This document shows, in pieces, positions 1-9,162 of a stretch of 64,000 nucleotides of DNA; within the stretch, counting starts at the first letter, position 1, and each line of letters opens with the position of its first letter. The translations under genes and the position numbers were made by a program. The notes beneath the pieces were generated by a model, which worked only from the letters and a program-made list of their open reading frames with translations, made no database searches and was not told where the DNA came from. The stretch is from the NCBI GenBank assembly GCA_021371855.1, contig JAJFVL010000018.1:124001-188000 (forward strand). The letters run 5' to 3'. Source of the DNA: Bacteroidales bacterium (GTDB lineage: Bacteria > Bacteroidota > Bacteroidia > Bacteroidales > VadinHA17).

Positions 1-278
1 TATATCCCGGGTCAACAGGTTAAAAGATGCTTAATAATAATGATGGCCAGTTTCTGTATTAACTAATGAACTGTTTTTTCAGGAAAATACAATAATCTAT
101 TGATTAAGATCAAACACATAGCAGCCACTTATCAAAGATAAAGATATGAAAATCACCTATTTCTGAAAAACACAACCGAACCGCCAGCCGGCGGTGAGCT
201 CAGCGAAGCTAAACACCTATGAAAATAGTTTTCAACATGTGGGTTCCATACAGCCATTAACATAAAAATTATTTACCT

Positions 279-1502
279 ATGAAACGAAGAGAGGTTATTA
301 AGAATTTATCGATTCTGCCTGCAGCCGGTGTAATCGCCGGTAGTGTAATTCCCTTTGGGTGCGTCAATTCCGAAAATGCTGCTCCAAAACGCGATTTTTT
401 TGAAGAATTGGGAGTAACTAAAAAAATCAATGCAGGAGGAACAATGACATACCTGTCTGGATCACTTATGAGGCCTGAAACTGTTGCAGCCATCAATGCT
501 ACATGCCATGATTTTGCAAACATGTATGAATTACAGGACAAAGCAGGTGCAAAAATTGCCGAAATGCTGAAATGTGAAGCCGCAATGGTAACATCAGGTG
601 CAGCCGGGGCTCTTGTACTGGGTACTGCAGCATGTATTACAGGTACCAATAAAGAACTGATAGAGCAGCTTCCTCTTCCTTCGGGACCACAACGCGAGGT
701 AATTATCCAGAAAAAACACAGATACGTTTTCGATCAGTCAGTCCGGAACACAGGAGTTAAGCTGGTTGAAGTTGAAAACGCCGAAGAAATGGAAAAAGCT
801 ATAAACAGTAATACTGTGATGGCACTGTTCTTTAACGGAGCAATTTCATGGTTTGGTGGTACTGACAGTATAAGTCATGAAGAGTTCGTTGCAATTGCCA
901 AACGTCATAATATCCCCACATTTATAGATGCAGCAGCGGATGTTCCACCAGTCGAAAATCTTTTCAGATTTCAGAAAATAGGATTTGATCTGGTTACATT
1001 TTCAGGCGGGAAAATGATATGTGGCCCGCAAAGTGCCGGATTACTGTTCGGGCGTAAAGATCTTATTGAAGCAGCAAAACTGAATAACAGTCCGAATGAA
1101 TGTCCGATCGGAAGACCTATGAAGGTGAATAAGGAGGAGATATTCGGCATGTATGCAGCACTGAAATCCTATATCGAAAGAGACCATGAAAAGGAGTTGC
1201 AGGAATGGCTTGACCGCATCAACCATATAACTGCAACGTTAGAAACTATATCTACAGTGAAATGTGAGACAATAATGAATCCGGGACCTGCAAATGCATT
1301 TCCAACCATGAAGGTCAGCTGGGATCAGAAAAAGGTTAAAATCAAAGGCGAAGATGTAACCAAAGCCCTTGACAGCGGTACCCCGAGTATTGTTGCAGGT
1401 GGAAGAGGCAATTCTTTAAATCTTGGAGTTGTATTGCTCCGACCCGATCAGGTCAATATTGTAGCCAGACGCGTTAAAGAAATTCTGGAACAGGCCGTTT
1501 AG
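279..1502 (+). CDS. Exported SelA/DgaE-like PLP-dependent enzyme
   Basis: This 407-residue protein belongs to the fold-type I PLP enzymes of the SelA / D-glucosaminate-6-phosphate ammonia-lyase (DgaE, EF_0838) group. The N-terminus MKRREVIKNL followed by a hydrophobic stretch looks like a twin-arginine leader. A Cys after the hydrophobic part (IPFGC) could make it a lipoprotein. The PLP-binding lysine is most likely K245 in TFSGGKMICGPQSAG, with the cofactor Asp in FIDAAAD about 25 residues earlier. Family members act on sugar-acid or amino-acid substrates in the cytosol, so export is unusual. It is convergent with the DUF362 gene at 1668-3242 and is a paralogue of the protein at 3558-5162. 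The substrate cannot be read from sequence; the family call is firm, the export call fairly firm. Confidence 0.82.
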   Translation: MKRREVIKNLSILPAAGVIAGSVIPFGCVNSENAAPKRDFFEELGVTKKINAGGTMTYLSGSLMRPETVAAINATCHDFANMYELQDKAGAKIAEMLKCEAAMVTSGAAGALVLGTAACITGTNKELIEQLPLPSGPQREVIIQKKHRYVFDQSVRNTGVKLVEVENAEEMEKAINSNTVMALFFNGAISWFGGTDSISHEEFVAIAKRHNIPTFIDAAADVPPVENLFRFQKIGFDLVTFSGGKMICGPQSAGLLFGRKDLIEAAKLNNSPNECPIGRPMKVNKEEIFGMYAALKSYIERDHEKELQEWLDRINHITATLETISTVKCETIMNPGPANAFPTMKVSWDQKKVKIKGEDVTKALDSGTPSIVAGGRGNSLNLGVVLLRPDQVNIVARRVKEILEQAV

Positions 1503-1586
1503 TTGCTCCATGGAGAAGTTATCTGCATCTGTTCATTAGTTTAAATATAGTTTAAAATCAACACCTGAATCACGATCATAAAAAGG

Positions 1587-1628
1587 AACCCCGGAATAAG
1601 CTGATAAAGCATTAATCCGGGGTTTTAT
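1587..1628. terminator. Bidirectional hairpin terminator
   Basis: A perfect 9-bp stem (AACCCCGGA at 1587-1595, TCCGGGGTT at 1616-1624) with a 20-nt loop. It is followed by TTAT on the plus strand and preceded by AAAA, so it can work in both directions. It lies between two convergent genes, which fits. Confidence 0.7.
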
Positions 1629-1667
1629 ATATTGGTCTGACTCTAAAAAATTCAAATAAAGCTTAGG

Positions 1668-3242
1668 TTATGTAAACACTACCATTTGTCGTTCGGCATC
1701 CCAACCCATTCCTTTTACATACATGCTGTACATTCCGGGTTGTGAAAATCCATCCCATACTACTTCATGCCTACCTGGTTCCAGCCCGTCTGCAAACATT
1801 CGCCAAATCACTTCTCCCTCTTTATTCAAAACATCAACATACACGTCGCTCTTCTCCGGAACAGAAATTTCCATTACTATCTTTTCATTTGAATCAGTTC
1901 CTATTGCATGAATAGAAGGATCTATAACAACTTTTTTACCTGATTTCCATGAAGTGTAGTCGAAAGGTTCATTGCACAAGTGTAACCTTTCTTCATCCAT
2001 ACCGTCATAATTTCTTCTGAGGTATAAAGTACGAAGAGGAGTTCTCGTCAGAGAATCCAGTTTTATCAGTTTTGCATGTCCGTCTTCCCAAATATATACA
2101 GGAATATCAGACGGATCAAGAACATTTGAAAGACCACGTTCTATGCCAATATGGAAAAGACCAAAATTCCCCGGTTCATGGCCGGCAAGCCAGTGTGTTA
2201 TAATATCAACTCTGAAAGGATCCTTTCCAAATATTATATTGTTGCTCATATAATCCGTTCCGTTGGAGAAACCATCGCCATCGCGGCCATATATCCCTTC
2301 AACAATATTTATTCCTGTCGGTGTAATACTCAAAGAGTCAAGCATCCTGTTAACCCACTGCTCCATCCAGATACCTCCTCCGTATGGCGGCCGGTCCAAA
2401 CGACTGTTCCATCGGGGTATATATTGAGCATGTTTTTTCTGAAGTTCAGCAATTCTGGCCATATAATCGGGCTGAAAGAACTGATGATACCTTTTATCGT
2501 ATGTTTTGAAAACATCAAAATTACCTGCGCAGAACTGGTGAAATTTTTTACCGGTGATTCCCTGAAGATTTTTAATGGATGCAGTAATTCCCATCTGGTG
2601 GGCTTTGAACTTTGCAATATTTATCAGGAAAGTGTCCTGAGCATTCATTGGTGCCAAAAAGCCTACCTCCTTAAAAACAATCCCGTCGACTTTCTTGAAA
2701 ACAATATCGTCTTTTTCAAGGTCCCAGTAATCTTTTGATGCCAGATCCCTTAAGTCAAAGCCGTTCCTTTCTGCCATGGCTGTATATCCGTTTACAGGCC
2801 ATTCATGGGCACAGGCGCATTCCCTCAGATAGAACTTCTGAGGTCCCTTGTTCTTTACAGAAGTTAAAAATCCTTCAATAAAATTCAGATCAGTAGTAAT
2901 GCCAAGGTTATCTGTCGCATTATTAACTCTTGCCATATTGCATGTCCAGTTGGGTTTGCAGGTTACTTTTGTGGAGTTCGGATAGCCTGTTCCATCGGTA
3001 GTCCTAATGAATATTTCATTTGCCAGCTTGGCTGCAACATCATAAATTCCCTGCTTGTCAGTTTTTTCCTTAATCGAAGTAAGATTTATAAAAACTGCTT
3101 CAGGATGCTGCTTAATAAACGGATGAAGATCGAATCCTTCAACACCGGCCGACAATGGGTTTGCCAATGCTTTGTACCCCGGACCAATAATCCCCGCGAT
3201 ACCTGCTGCAGAGGAAACCTTTATAAAATCACGTCTTTTCAT
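1668..3242 (-). CDS. Tat-exported DUF362 protein with C-terminal FlgD-like domain
   Basis: A 524-residue protein starting MKRRDFIKVSSAAG, a textbook twin-arginine signal, with likely cleavage after KALA. The body is a DUF362 domain. It has few cysteines and no CxxCxxC cluster, so it is the variant without a ferredoxin domain. The last 60 or so residues (about 460-524: SDVYVDVLN, PGRHEVVWDG, PGMYSMYV) resemble the FlgD-like immunoglobulin fold common at the ends of secreted Bacteroidota proteins. It lies downstream of the amidohydrolase-RidA-PLP genes on the same strand, after a 315-bp gap, so it may be a separate unit. Its biochemical role is not known to me. A second, shorter DUF362 protein is at 59900-60826. 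Confidence 0.78.
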   Translation of the reverse strand: MKRRDFIKVSSAAGIAGIIGPGYKALANPLSAGVEGFDLHPFIKQHPEAVFINLTSIKEKTDKQGIYDVAAKLANEIFIRTTDGTGYPNSTKVTCKPNWTCNMARVNNATDNLGITTDLNFIEGFLTSVKNKGPQKFYLRECACAHEWPVNGYTAMAERNGFDLRDLASKDYWDLEKDDIVFKKVDGIVFKEVGFLAPMNAQDTFLINIAKFKAHQMGITASIKNLQGITGKKFHQFCAGNFDVFKTYDKRYHQFFQPDYMARIAELQKKHAQYIPRWNSRLDRPPYGGGIWMEQWVNRMLDSLSITPTGINIVEGIYGRDGDGFSNGTDYMSNNIIFGKDPFRVDIITHWLAGHEPGNFGLFHIGIERGLSNVLDPSDIPVYIWEDGHAKLIKLDSLTRTPLRTLYLRRNYDGMDEERLHLCNEPFDYTSWKSGKKVVIDPSIHAIGTDSNEKIVMEISVPEKSDVYVDVLNKEGEVIWRMFADGLEPGRHEVVWDGFSQPGMYSMYVKGMGWDAERQMVVFT

Positions 3243-3557
3243 TAACTCTCTTTCAATTTTATTTTAACAAATAAAATTTAAATACATGTCAACCAGACAA
3301 AACATTAAAATCTTAACGATACTTACTCCTCTTCATAGTGCAGCAATTAATGCATAATAATAACCATTGCAAAATTATAACAATTAAATGTACGATTTGT
3401 TTTTTTAAATTAAATAATGTTAAAAAGCTCTTTCAAAGCATATTAATTTACAAAAACCGTACATTATGACTGTCAGCAGGTTATAGATGTACGGTTAAAA
3501 GAAACAGGTGCCCTATAGTAATTAAAAGGCACCTTGATAATATTCTCAACTTAGAGC
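3243..3557. promoter_or_regulatory. Intergenic region with operator-like inverted repeat
   Basis: This gap between two minus-strand genes holds a perfect 9-bp inverted repeat, AACCGTACA (3455-3463) and TGTACGGTT (3488-3496), separated by 24 nt. A further TGTACG occurs near 3388. The arms are widely spaced, as in a two-site operator, and lie upstream of the DUF362 gene. The regulator is unknown. Confidence 0.4.
3506..3534 (-). terminator. Hairpin terminator after the PLP gene
   Basis: On the minus strand, 7-bp arms (AGGTGCC and GGCACCT) close a 15-nt loop and are followed by GTTTCTTTT. It lies 24 bp past the stop of the gene at 3558-5162. Confidence 0.55.
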
Positions 3558-5162
3558 TTAACTTGACAAAGGCTGACCTTTTGGAACCCTTACCGGTCTG
3601 CGCGTGGATTTCTGGCTGTGTCGTGTTGCAGTAAACCTGGCATTGATATATTCACCCATATAAATCTGGCCTGACATTTTATCGTTTGCAACTGTTCCGT
3701 AAAATATGAACGGAACATTGTCTCCAGGAAGACGTTCTGCACTGCTAAGCTTTACCTGATCTCCATCGAGGATACCTGCCATATCGCGCATGGTAAAATC
3801 ACCTTTGTGTGAACCCTGTATCCAGTTACCATCCTGCTCAATAAAAAATGTATGCTGGCTCCTGCTGCTGTAGAATTCAATATCTACGTCCCAGCGACCC
3901 GTAAGATTCGCTGCAGGTGCAGCCATTTCCTTTTTGACATGTTTCTGTGAAAGCACCTCGACGATTCTGTCAGCGACAATTTTATCGTTACCTGGCTGCA
4001 TCTGGCCTGTCGAGATGGAGACAGAAGTATTCCCTGATTCGTCAATATAGCTGCTGTGAACAGCAATTCTGGGTTTGCCGTTAGCCAGCTCTTCTGCAAC
4101 CTCCTGCCCGTTGATATTAAACATATCAGCATTCCAGGAAATGACAAGTGATGGACTGTGGTTAGAAAGGCCTTTAGGTTCACATACTTCAAACGTTACT
4201 CCTTTAATCGAAGAAACACGTTTCGAGATATTATCAAGATAAGTGTGCCATGTTTTCATTTTTTCCACATGATCACGTTTTATCCATGCTTCAACTGCTG
4301 CCAGCATCCCCAGCATTTCTTCCTTGCCGACTTTATTGTCACGACCGGTGCCATGATGAGGTGAGCTGGCCTGCCATGCCGACATCAGTATATCTTTTCT
4401 TCCCAGCAACAAACCTGCGCACTGTGGACCGCACAGCGCTTTCCCTCCGCTATATGCGACTATTGTAGCTCCCTGCTGAAGGTGCACATTAGGAATTGTA
4501 AGATCTTCAGCTGCGGCATCAACCAGAACAGGAATATTTAATGGTCTGGCCATTTCTGCTATTTTGGCTGTATCGAATTGTTCTCCCTTCAGTGTTTCAC
4601 TACCTGCCATAAGGTAAATCATTGCAGTACGTGAGTTCAGAGCTCTGTCGAGTTCTTCCGGAGTATCAACGGTAATAATTTTCACACCAATGTTACGAAT
4701 AGCATGGTCGTATGCATTCCGCGAACTCCTTGGAATTACAACCTCTGTCTTGTCAAAACCGGTCAGATCAGGAATACGGATAAGCTTTTCCGGATTGCCG
4801 CCGGTAACACAAGCTGAAGTGACATGTTTCATACCTGCTGCACATCCGGCTGAGACCATTCCCCATTCAGCTCCTGTTATCTCAGCAAGTCTTCTGCCGA
4901 TACCGAAAGCCAGTTCATCGTACTGGACAAATGATCCGGAAGCATTATGCATTGCCGACACTACTTCAGGCCGTTCAAGCGATCCGCCAATAATGGTATA
5001 AGTACCGACACAATTAATTACCGGATCGACACCGATAGACTGATAGATATTGGGGCCATCTGCAAGCGGCCCCCTTTCGGAGCCCAAAACAGACTCAAGG
5101 GGAAGAAGACTTCCGGCAAATGGAAGGATTGTCAGACTCTTAATAATATCTCTGCGTTCCAT
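3558..5162 (-). CDS. Exported SelA/DgaE-like PLP enzyme with extra C-terminal domain
   Basis: At 534 residues this is a longer paralogue of the protein at 279-1502. The leader MERRDIIKSLTILPFAG is twin-arginine-like. The PLP lysine is most likely K241 in YSGGKALCGPQCAG, and the cofactor Asp sits in VLVDAAAED. After the catalytic domain, residues from about 415 onward form an added beta-rich module (NLTGRWDVDIEF, FFIEQDGNWIQG) like a small lipocalin-type domain, absent from the first paralogue. It is third in a minus-strand series after the amidohydrolase and the RidA protein, with a 43-bp gap upstream. PLP lyases release enamine/imine products that RidA proteins hydrolyse, so the pairing is coherent. 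The substrate is unknown. Confidence 0.82.
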   Translation of the reverse strand: MERRDIIKSLTILPFAGSLLPLESVLGSERGPLADGPNIYQSIGVDPVINCVGTYTIIGGSLERPEVVSAMHNASGSFVQYDELAFGIGRRLAEITGAEWGMVSAGCAAGMKHVTSACVTGGNPEKLIRIPDLTGFDKTEVVIPRSSRNAYDHAIRNIGVKIITVDTPEELDRALNSRTAMIYLMAGSETLKGEQFDTAKIAEMARPLNIPVLVDAAAEDLTIPNVHLQQGATIVAYSGGKALCGPQCAGLLLGRKDILMSAWQASSPHHGTGRDNKVGKEEMLGMLAAVEAWIKRDHVEKMKTWHTYLDNISKRVSSIKGVTFEVCEPKGLSNHSPSLVISWNADMFNINGQEVAEELANGKPRIAVHSSYIDESGNTSVSISTGQMQPGNDKIVADRIVEVLSQKHVKKEMAAPAANLTGRWDVDIEFYSSRSQHTFFIEQDGNWIQGSHKGDFTMRDMAGILDGDQVKLSSAERLPGDNVPFIFYGTVANDKMSGQIYMGEYINARFTATRHSQKSTRRPVRVPKGQPLSS

Positions 5163-5205
5163 AAATTGATTTTTATTAGTTAAAGTAATATATTATTTCC
5201 CATGC

Positions 5206-5667
5206 TTAAATATAAGCTATACAATCCATCTGGATCAGATTATCTGCCGGAGGAAGCCCATGTCCTACGGCCACCGTAGTACGTGCAGGTGGTTTTTTTC
5301 CAAAGCGTCCTTTATATGTTTCATTCATCCCGTCATAATCCTTAATATCCTCAAGAAAAATGGTCACCTTCAGCACTTTTTCCATTGATGATCCTGCTTT
5401 TTTAAGTTCGGATTCCATTATTTTCAACACATTATCAGTATGCACCCTGATATCGCCCTCCAGGCGCTGCCCTCTTCCTGAAATAAATACAAGGTTCCCA
5501 AATTTAGTGTAACCTGAGAACATTGGCACATCCTGAAAAATGGTCACATCAAAAGCTTCTTTCTCCGGTGAAGGATTGGTTTTTGCGCTGGCAGCCAGTC
5601 CAAGTCCGGCTACCCCTACAAATGAGGCAAACATTTTTTTCAATGCAGTTCTTCTTTGTGTTTTCAT
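5206..5667 (-). CDS. Exported RidA (YjgF/UK114) family protein
   Basis: A RidA-family imine/enamine deaminase of about 153 residues. I place the start at the ATG at 5667 (MKTQRRTALKK); the longer frame begins at a TTG nine bases upstream. The QRRTALKK leader and a small hydrophobic stretch ending ASAKT suggest Tat export. Family signatures are GNLVFISGRGQ, the KVTIFLED segment and PPARTTVAVG, which holds the arginine used to bind the substrate carboxylate. RidA proteins are normally cytosolic and detoxify 2-aminoacrylate-like products of PLP enzymes. This gene lies between the amidohydrolase (18-27 bp gap, depending on start) and a PLP enzyme (43 bp), so it probably serves that PLP enzyme in the periplasm. 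Confidence 0.8.
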   Translation of the reverse strand: MKTQRRTALKKMFASFVGVAGLGLAASAKTNPSPEKEAFDVTIFQDVPMFSGYTKFGNLVFISGRGQRLEGDIRVHTDNVLKIMESELKKAGSSMEKVLKVTIFLEDIKDYDGMNETYKGRFGKKPPARTTVAVGHGLPPADNLIQMDCIAYI

Positions 5668-5694
5668 ATCACGCAATTATTAGAATTTAATTCT

Positions 5695-6960
5695 CTATTT
5701 TTCAAATTGATTCTTCGCGGCAATCCCGTTCATATCCCATACAACTTTCCCGCCCCTTACAGTCAGTTCAGCTTCAATTCTGCGATCACCGGCCATTCTT
5801 GTTCCGCCTGCATCAATAAAACCGAATTCACCTTTTCTTATACTCAATACAGTAATATCGGCTTCAGCACCTTCACTCAGGTTACCAAAATCATCCCTTT
5901 TAATAGAATTAGCAGTATTCCATGTAGCACGGAATATTATATCTTCTATACTCATCCCCATATTCAGATATTTCGACATTATATCCAGCATGTTTTTCAT
6001 TCCTGAATTCATGCTGAAACGATGAAGATCAGAACCAAAGGAATCTGGCAAAAGACCTTGTTTCATAGCAGGTACAGCAACAGAGAAATGGAACATCGCG
6101 CCACCATGCCCTACATCAAACCTGACTCCTTTTTCCTTAGCTTCAAGAACACAGGGTCTTAACTTACCCTGTTCATCGAGGATGCATGTTCTGTCCACTG
6201 CGGTACAGAACGAATGTGTATAAATATCTCCCGGCCTCATCCTTTCAAGCATATCCTCCAAAGGAAGCAAAGGCAGGTGGCATTCCACCAGCAGAGGTAC
6301 ATCTGCTATTCTCCCTGCTTCCAGGGCACGGTCAAAAGGTGTCCATTCACTTCCGCTGTAATGTCCTATCTTCACACCAACAATAATATCAGGATATTGC
6401 TTAATTACCAGAGAAGTCATACGGGAATCCATATCATTAATATCTTCTTCAGAAGGGAATCCTGTCATACCTGAACCTGCAATATTGAGAAAAGCCAGCA
6501 CGCGTGTCTTTGACCGGTCAATAACCTGTTGCTTAAAAAGCGGAAAATTCCTCCAGCCCGAAGTTCCGGCATCCACAACCGTTGTGATGCCTGCTTTAAA
6601 TGTAATATCATCGGGAGATAAGCTTGAAAAACCATCTGCGAAGCCCTGTTTACTGCCAACAAAAACATGAGTATGAATATCTATCAACCCGGGAGTAATA
6701 TACAAGCCACTTGCATTAATTACCTTTTTGGCATTATTTACAGGAATATCACGGGCTACTTTAAATACCTTACCCTTCGCCACAGCAACATCCATCTGAG
6801 AATCTATTTTGTTTTTCGGATCAATTACATGACCACCTTTTAATAAAATATCGATCTCCTGAGCCTGCGAAACCCCTGCTGAAGAAATAAGAGCAAAGGA
6901 AATGGTCAATAGCGCAGGTAAAAATAATTTCGTATATTTTCTTTTTATAAGTGTCATCAT
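5695..6960 (-). CDS. Exported EF_0837-type amidohydrolase/deacetylase
   Basis: A 421-residue amidohydrolase-superfamily metalloenzyme, closest by motif to the EF_0837/AHA_3915 deacetylase group that is often encoded beside DgaE-like PLP enzymes. A Sec-type signal (ISSAGVSQAQ) precedes the domain. Metal ligands are visible: HTH in GLIDIHTHVF, a likely carboxylated lysine in VGVKIGHYSG, a histidine in DIYTHSF, and the Asp in FGSDLHRF. It is the first gene of the minus-strand series amidohydrolase-RidA-PLP enzyme. The likely chemistry is hydrolysis of an N-acyl or cyclic amide, giving an amine substrate for the PLP enzyme. This step order is inference from context. Confidence 0.82.
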   Translation of the reverse strand: MMTLIKRKYTKLFLPALLTISFALISSAGVSQAQEIDILLKGGHVIDPKNKIDSQMDVAVAKGKVFKVARDIPVNNAKKVINASGLYITPGLIDIHTHVFVGSKQGFADGFSSLSPDDITFKAGITTVVDAGTSGWRNFPLFKQQVIDRSKTRVLAFLNIAGSGMTGFPSEEDINDMDSRMTSLVIKQYPDIIVGVKIGHYSGSEWTPFDRALEAGRIADVPLLVECHLPLLPLEDMLERMRPGDIYTHSFCTAVDRTCILDEQGKLRPCVLEAKEKGVRFDVGHGGAMFHFSVAVPAMKQGLLPDSFGSDLHRFSMNSGMKNMLDIMSKYLNMGMSIEDIIFRATWNTANSIKRDDFGNLSEGAEADITVLSIRKGEFGFIDAGGTRMAGDRRIEAELTVRGGKVVWDMNGIAAKNQFEK

Positions 6961-7163
6961 ATTTTTAATTAGTCAATATTCGCGTAGTGTGGTCACTTAA
7001 GAAGGAAATTCGATATTAATTGGAAATTTATTTGAAATATTTAAATCTAAGCGAAAATTACTACAAAAAACAGAGATTAATTTATTTTAACATTTGTAAA
7101 CAAGATAGATCACTGAGAAAAAAATTATGCGTTAATTGTATAAAATTTTAACCGGCTACAGAT

Positions 7164-7724
7164 ATGACACTGACCGATTACTACGGGATACTTGGTCTGC
7201 CTGCCAACTCATCAATCCTGGAGATTAAAAAAGCCTACAGGAGAAAAGCACGGCTTTATCACCCTGATGTAAATCCGTCTCCTGACGCCAAAGACATGTT
7301 TATCATCATTACCGAGGCCTATGAGTTTCTGATAACAAATCATGAAAAAATAGAATCTGATGAACAGGAATACAACCGGGCAATGGAAGATTGGAGGAAA
7401 TACAGGCAGGACAGGTCACGAAGACGTGCATCAGCCTATGCCGGAACCTCATATAACACCTTCAGGAATACCAGATTCTACAAAACCACAAGGATCTTTG
7501 ATGGAACAACTATCATTTTCAGTTTAATTATCTCAATTATGGTTTTGTCCTATACTGTATTCGGATATATATACAGATTAAGACACCCATTACCGGATCT
7601 TGAAAAACCATCAGTTTTTGTTTTTATCATGCTTTTATCACTGGGCATGATCTTTTTCGTGATATCTTTTATTTATCTTAAAGCATTTCGTGAGACTTCA
7701 AAAAAAAAGAAAAAAAAGTCATGA
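7164..7724 (+). CDS. J-domain protein with two C-terminal membrane segments
   Basis: 186 residues. Residues 4-65 are a J domain with the HPD triad (YHPDVNP) that stimulates DnaK-type ATPases. A basic linker follows (DRSRRRASAY), then two hydrophobic helices at about 113-133 and 150-170 and a lysine-rich tail. It lacks the G/F, zinc-finger and substrate domains of DnaJ, so it is a membrane-tethered co-chaperone that would recruit Hsp70 to the inner membrane. It stands alone, divergent from the amidohydrolase series. Confidence 0.8.
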   Translation: MTLTDYYGILGLPANSSILEIKKAYRRKARLYHPDVNPSPDAKDMFIIITEAYEFLITNHEKIESDEQEYNRAMEDWRKYRQDRSRRRASAYAGTSYNTFRNTRFYKTTRIFDGTTIIFSLIISIMVLSYTVFGYIYRLRHPLPDLEKPSVFVFIMLLSLGMIFFVISFIYLKAFRETSKKKKKKS

Positions 7725-7825
7725 TCAAATGGCATGGTTTTTGATTCATTTAATAACATGACCCTGATTCAGTTATAGTGAATTTTTTGTTGTTCAATCA
7801 TATTTACCCTATTAGCGACAGTACT

Positions 7826-9076
7826 ATGAAAAAGAATATTTTAAAATCGGCTGTTGTATTATCATTTACAATCTCTTTGATCTTTTTATCGTGCAGCAAA
7901 AATCCGGAAGAAATACTACCGGTCGATCCTGTACCGATTAATACTACCGGTGCTCAGATTTCTCTTATCAATTCGGAGAATTCATTTGCATTTGACATTT
8001 TCGGGAATGTTCTGGAAAATGCCGGTGAATCTGAGAATGTAATGATATCTCCTTTGAGTATCTCTTACGCTCTTTCCATGACGCTTAACGGAGCAAACGG
8101 AGTTACGCGCGATTCCATACTTAACGCATTGAGAATAAATGGAATTACACCCGAAGAAATCAACAATTCTTTTAAGGATCTCACAGAGGCACTTCTTTCT
8201 GTCGATAAACGTGTGCTGATTTCAATTGCAAATTCAGTATGGACGGAAAATGACTTTAAAGTAAAAAAATCATTTATCGATATTCTTGAAGATTACTACA
8301 ATGCAAAATCAGAACAATTTGATATTAATGATGCTTCAGCGCCTGATAAGATCAATGCATGGATAGAGGATAACACCAACGGCCTGATAAAGAATATGAT
8401 AGACAAACTGGATGACAATACCGTGATGCTCCTTATAAATGCTATTTATTTTAAGGGGAAGTGGAAATCCCAGTTCGATAAAAGTGCGACTGTAGAAAAG
8501 CCGTTCTATACACCATCCGGATCGTCGGCTGAAGTTCCGATGATGAAGCAGACCTCTGATTTTAAGTATTTTGACGGCAATGGTTTTACTCTCGCCGAAT
8601 TTCCTTACGGACAGGGGAATTTTGTTATGGATATTATTCTGCCCGACGCCCGGAACGGGATCAGTGCTTTGCTTCCGTCGGTTACCGATGCCGGTTTTGC
8701 CGGTTGGATTGGTCAATTGAGCGAAAAGAAGATTAACCTGTCGTTTCCACGCTTCAAATACGGCTATAAGAAAAAATTAAAAGATATACTTTCTGAAATG
8801 GGCATGGGAATTGCCTTTACTGATGATGCTGATTTTACTAACATAGCTGCAACTCCTCCGCTGCTTATTAATGAAGTAATACATCAGGCTTTTATCGAAA
8901 CCAATGAAGAAGGTACGGAAGCTGCTGCTGCAACTGTTGTCAGTATAGGAGTTACTTCAATGCCTGCTGAACCTTTAGCCCTTAATCTTGACCATCCATT
9001 CCTTTATATAATCAGAGAAACATCTACCAACTCTATCCTTTTTATGGGACGGGTAGCTGATCCGCTGGCGGAGTAA
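7826..9076 (+). CDS. Serpin-family protease inhibitor, probable lipoprotein
   Basis: The ATG at 7826 gives 416 residues with a lipoprotein-like leader (IFLSCSKN, Cys 23); the longer frame from 7778 adds 16 residues that do not look like a signal. The serpin fold runs from about residue 45 to the end. The hinge of the reactive-centre loop is intact (EEGTEAAAATVVS, small residues at P12-P9), so it should insert and inhibit rather than act as a non-inhibitory serpin. Aligning to antitrypsin-type loops puts P1 near Thr-Ser or Ser-Met in GVTSMPAE, but the loop is about three residues longer than in antitrypsin and the register is uncertain. The C-terminal DHPFLYIIRE and FMGRVADP are family hallmarks. 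Likely placed on the cell surface or in the periplasm to block host or competitor proteases. Confidence 0.9.
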   Translation: MKKNILKSAVVLSFTISLIFLSCSKNPEEILPVDPVPINTTGAQISLINSENSFAFDIFGNVLENAGESENVMISPLSISYALSMTLNGANGVTRDSILNALRINGITPEEINNSFKDLTEALLSVDKRVLISIANSVWTENDFKVKKSFIDILEDYYNAKSEQFDINDASAPDKINAWIEDNTNGLIKNMIDKLDDNTVMLLINAIYFKGKWKSQFDKSATVEKPFYTPSGSSAEVPMMKQTSDFKYFDGNGFTLAEFPYGQGNFVMDIILPDARNGISALLPSVTDAGFAGWIGQLSEKKINLSFPRFKYGYKKKLKDILSEMGMGIAFTDDADFTNIAATPPLLINEVIHQAFIETNEEGTEAAAATVVSIGVTSMPAEPLALNLDHPFLYIIRETSTNSILFMGRVADPLAE

Positions 9077-9108
9077 GGATAGCCTGAAAATTCTACTCTC
9101 CTTTGCAC

Positions 9109-9162
9109 CCCATCCCCCTCAAACGCTTCGGTTGGAGTTTACAGCCCTCTTTAGGTGGATGG
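9109..9162. repeat. Imperfect inverted repeat downstream of serpin gene
   Basis: CATCCCCCTCAAA (9111-9123) pairs imperfectly with TTTAGGTGGATG (9150-9161) around a 26-nt loop. It is GC-richer than its surroundings and looks like a degraded miniature repeat or a weak terminator. Confidence 0.35.

Noticed and set aside
1..278. Possible end of a gene or a mobile element at the window start
   Set aside because: Stops occur in all frames and only a small palindromic stretch near 181-200 (CCGCCAGCCGGCGG) is seen; nothing more can be supported.
2151..2738. 195-codon open frame opposite the DUF362 gene
   Set aside because: It lies fully antisense to a well-supported gene and lacks recognisable motifs.
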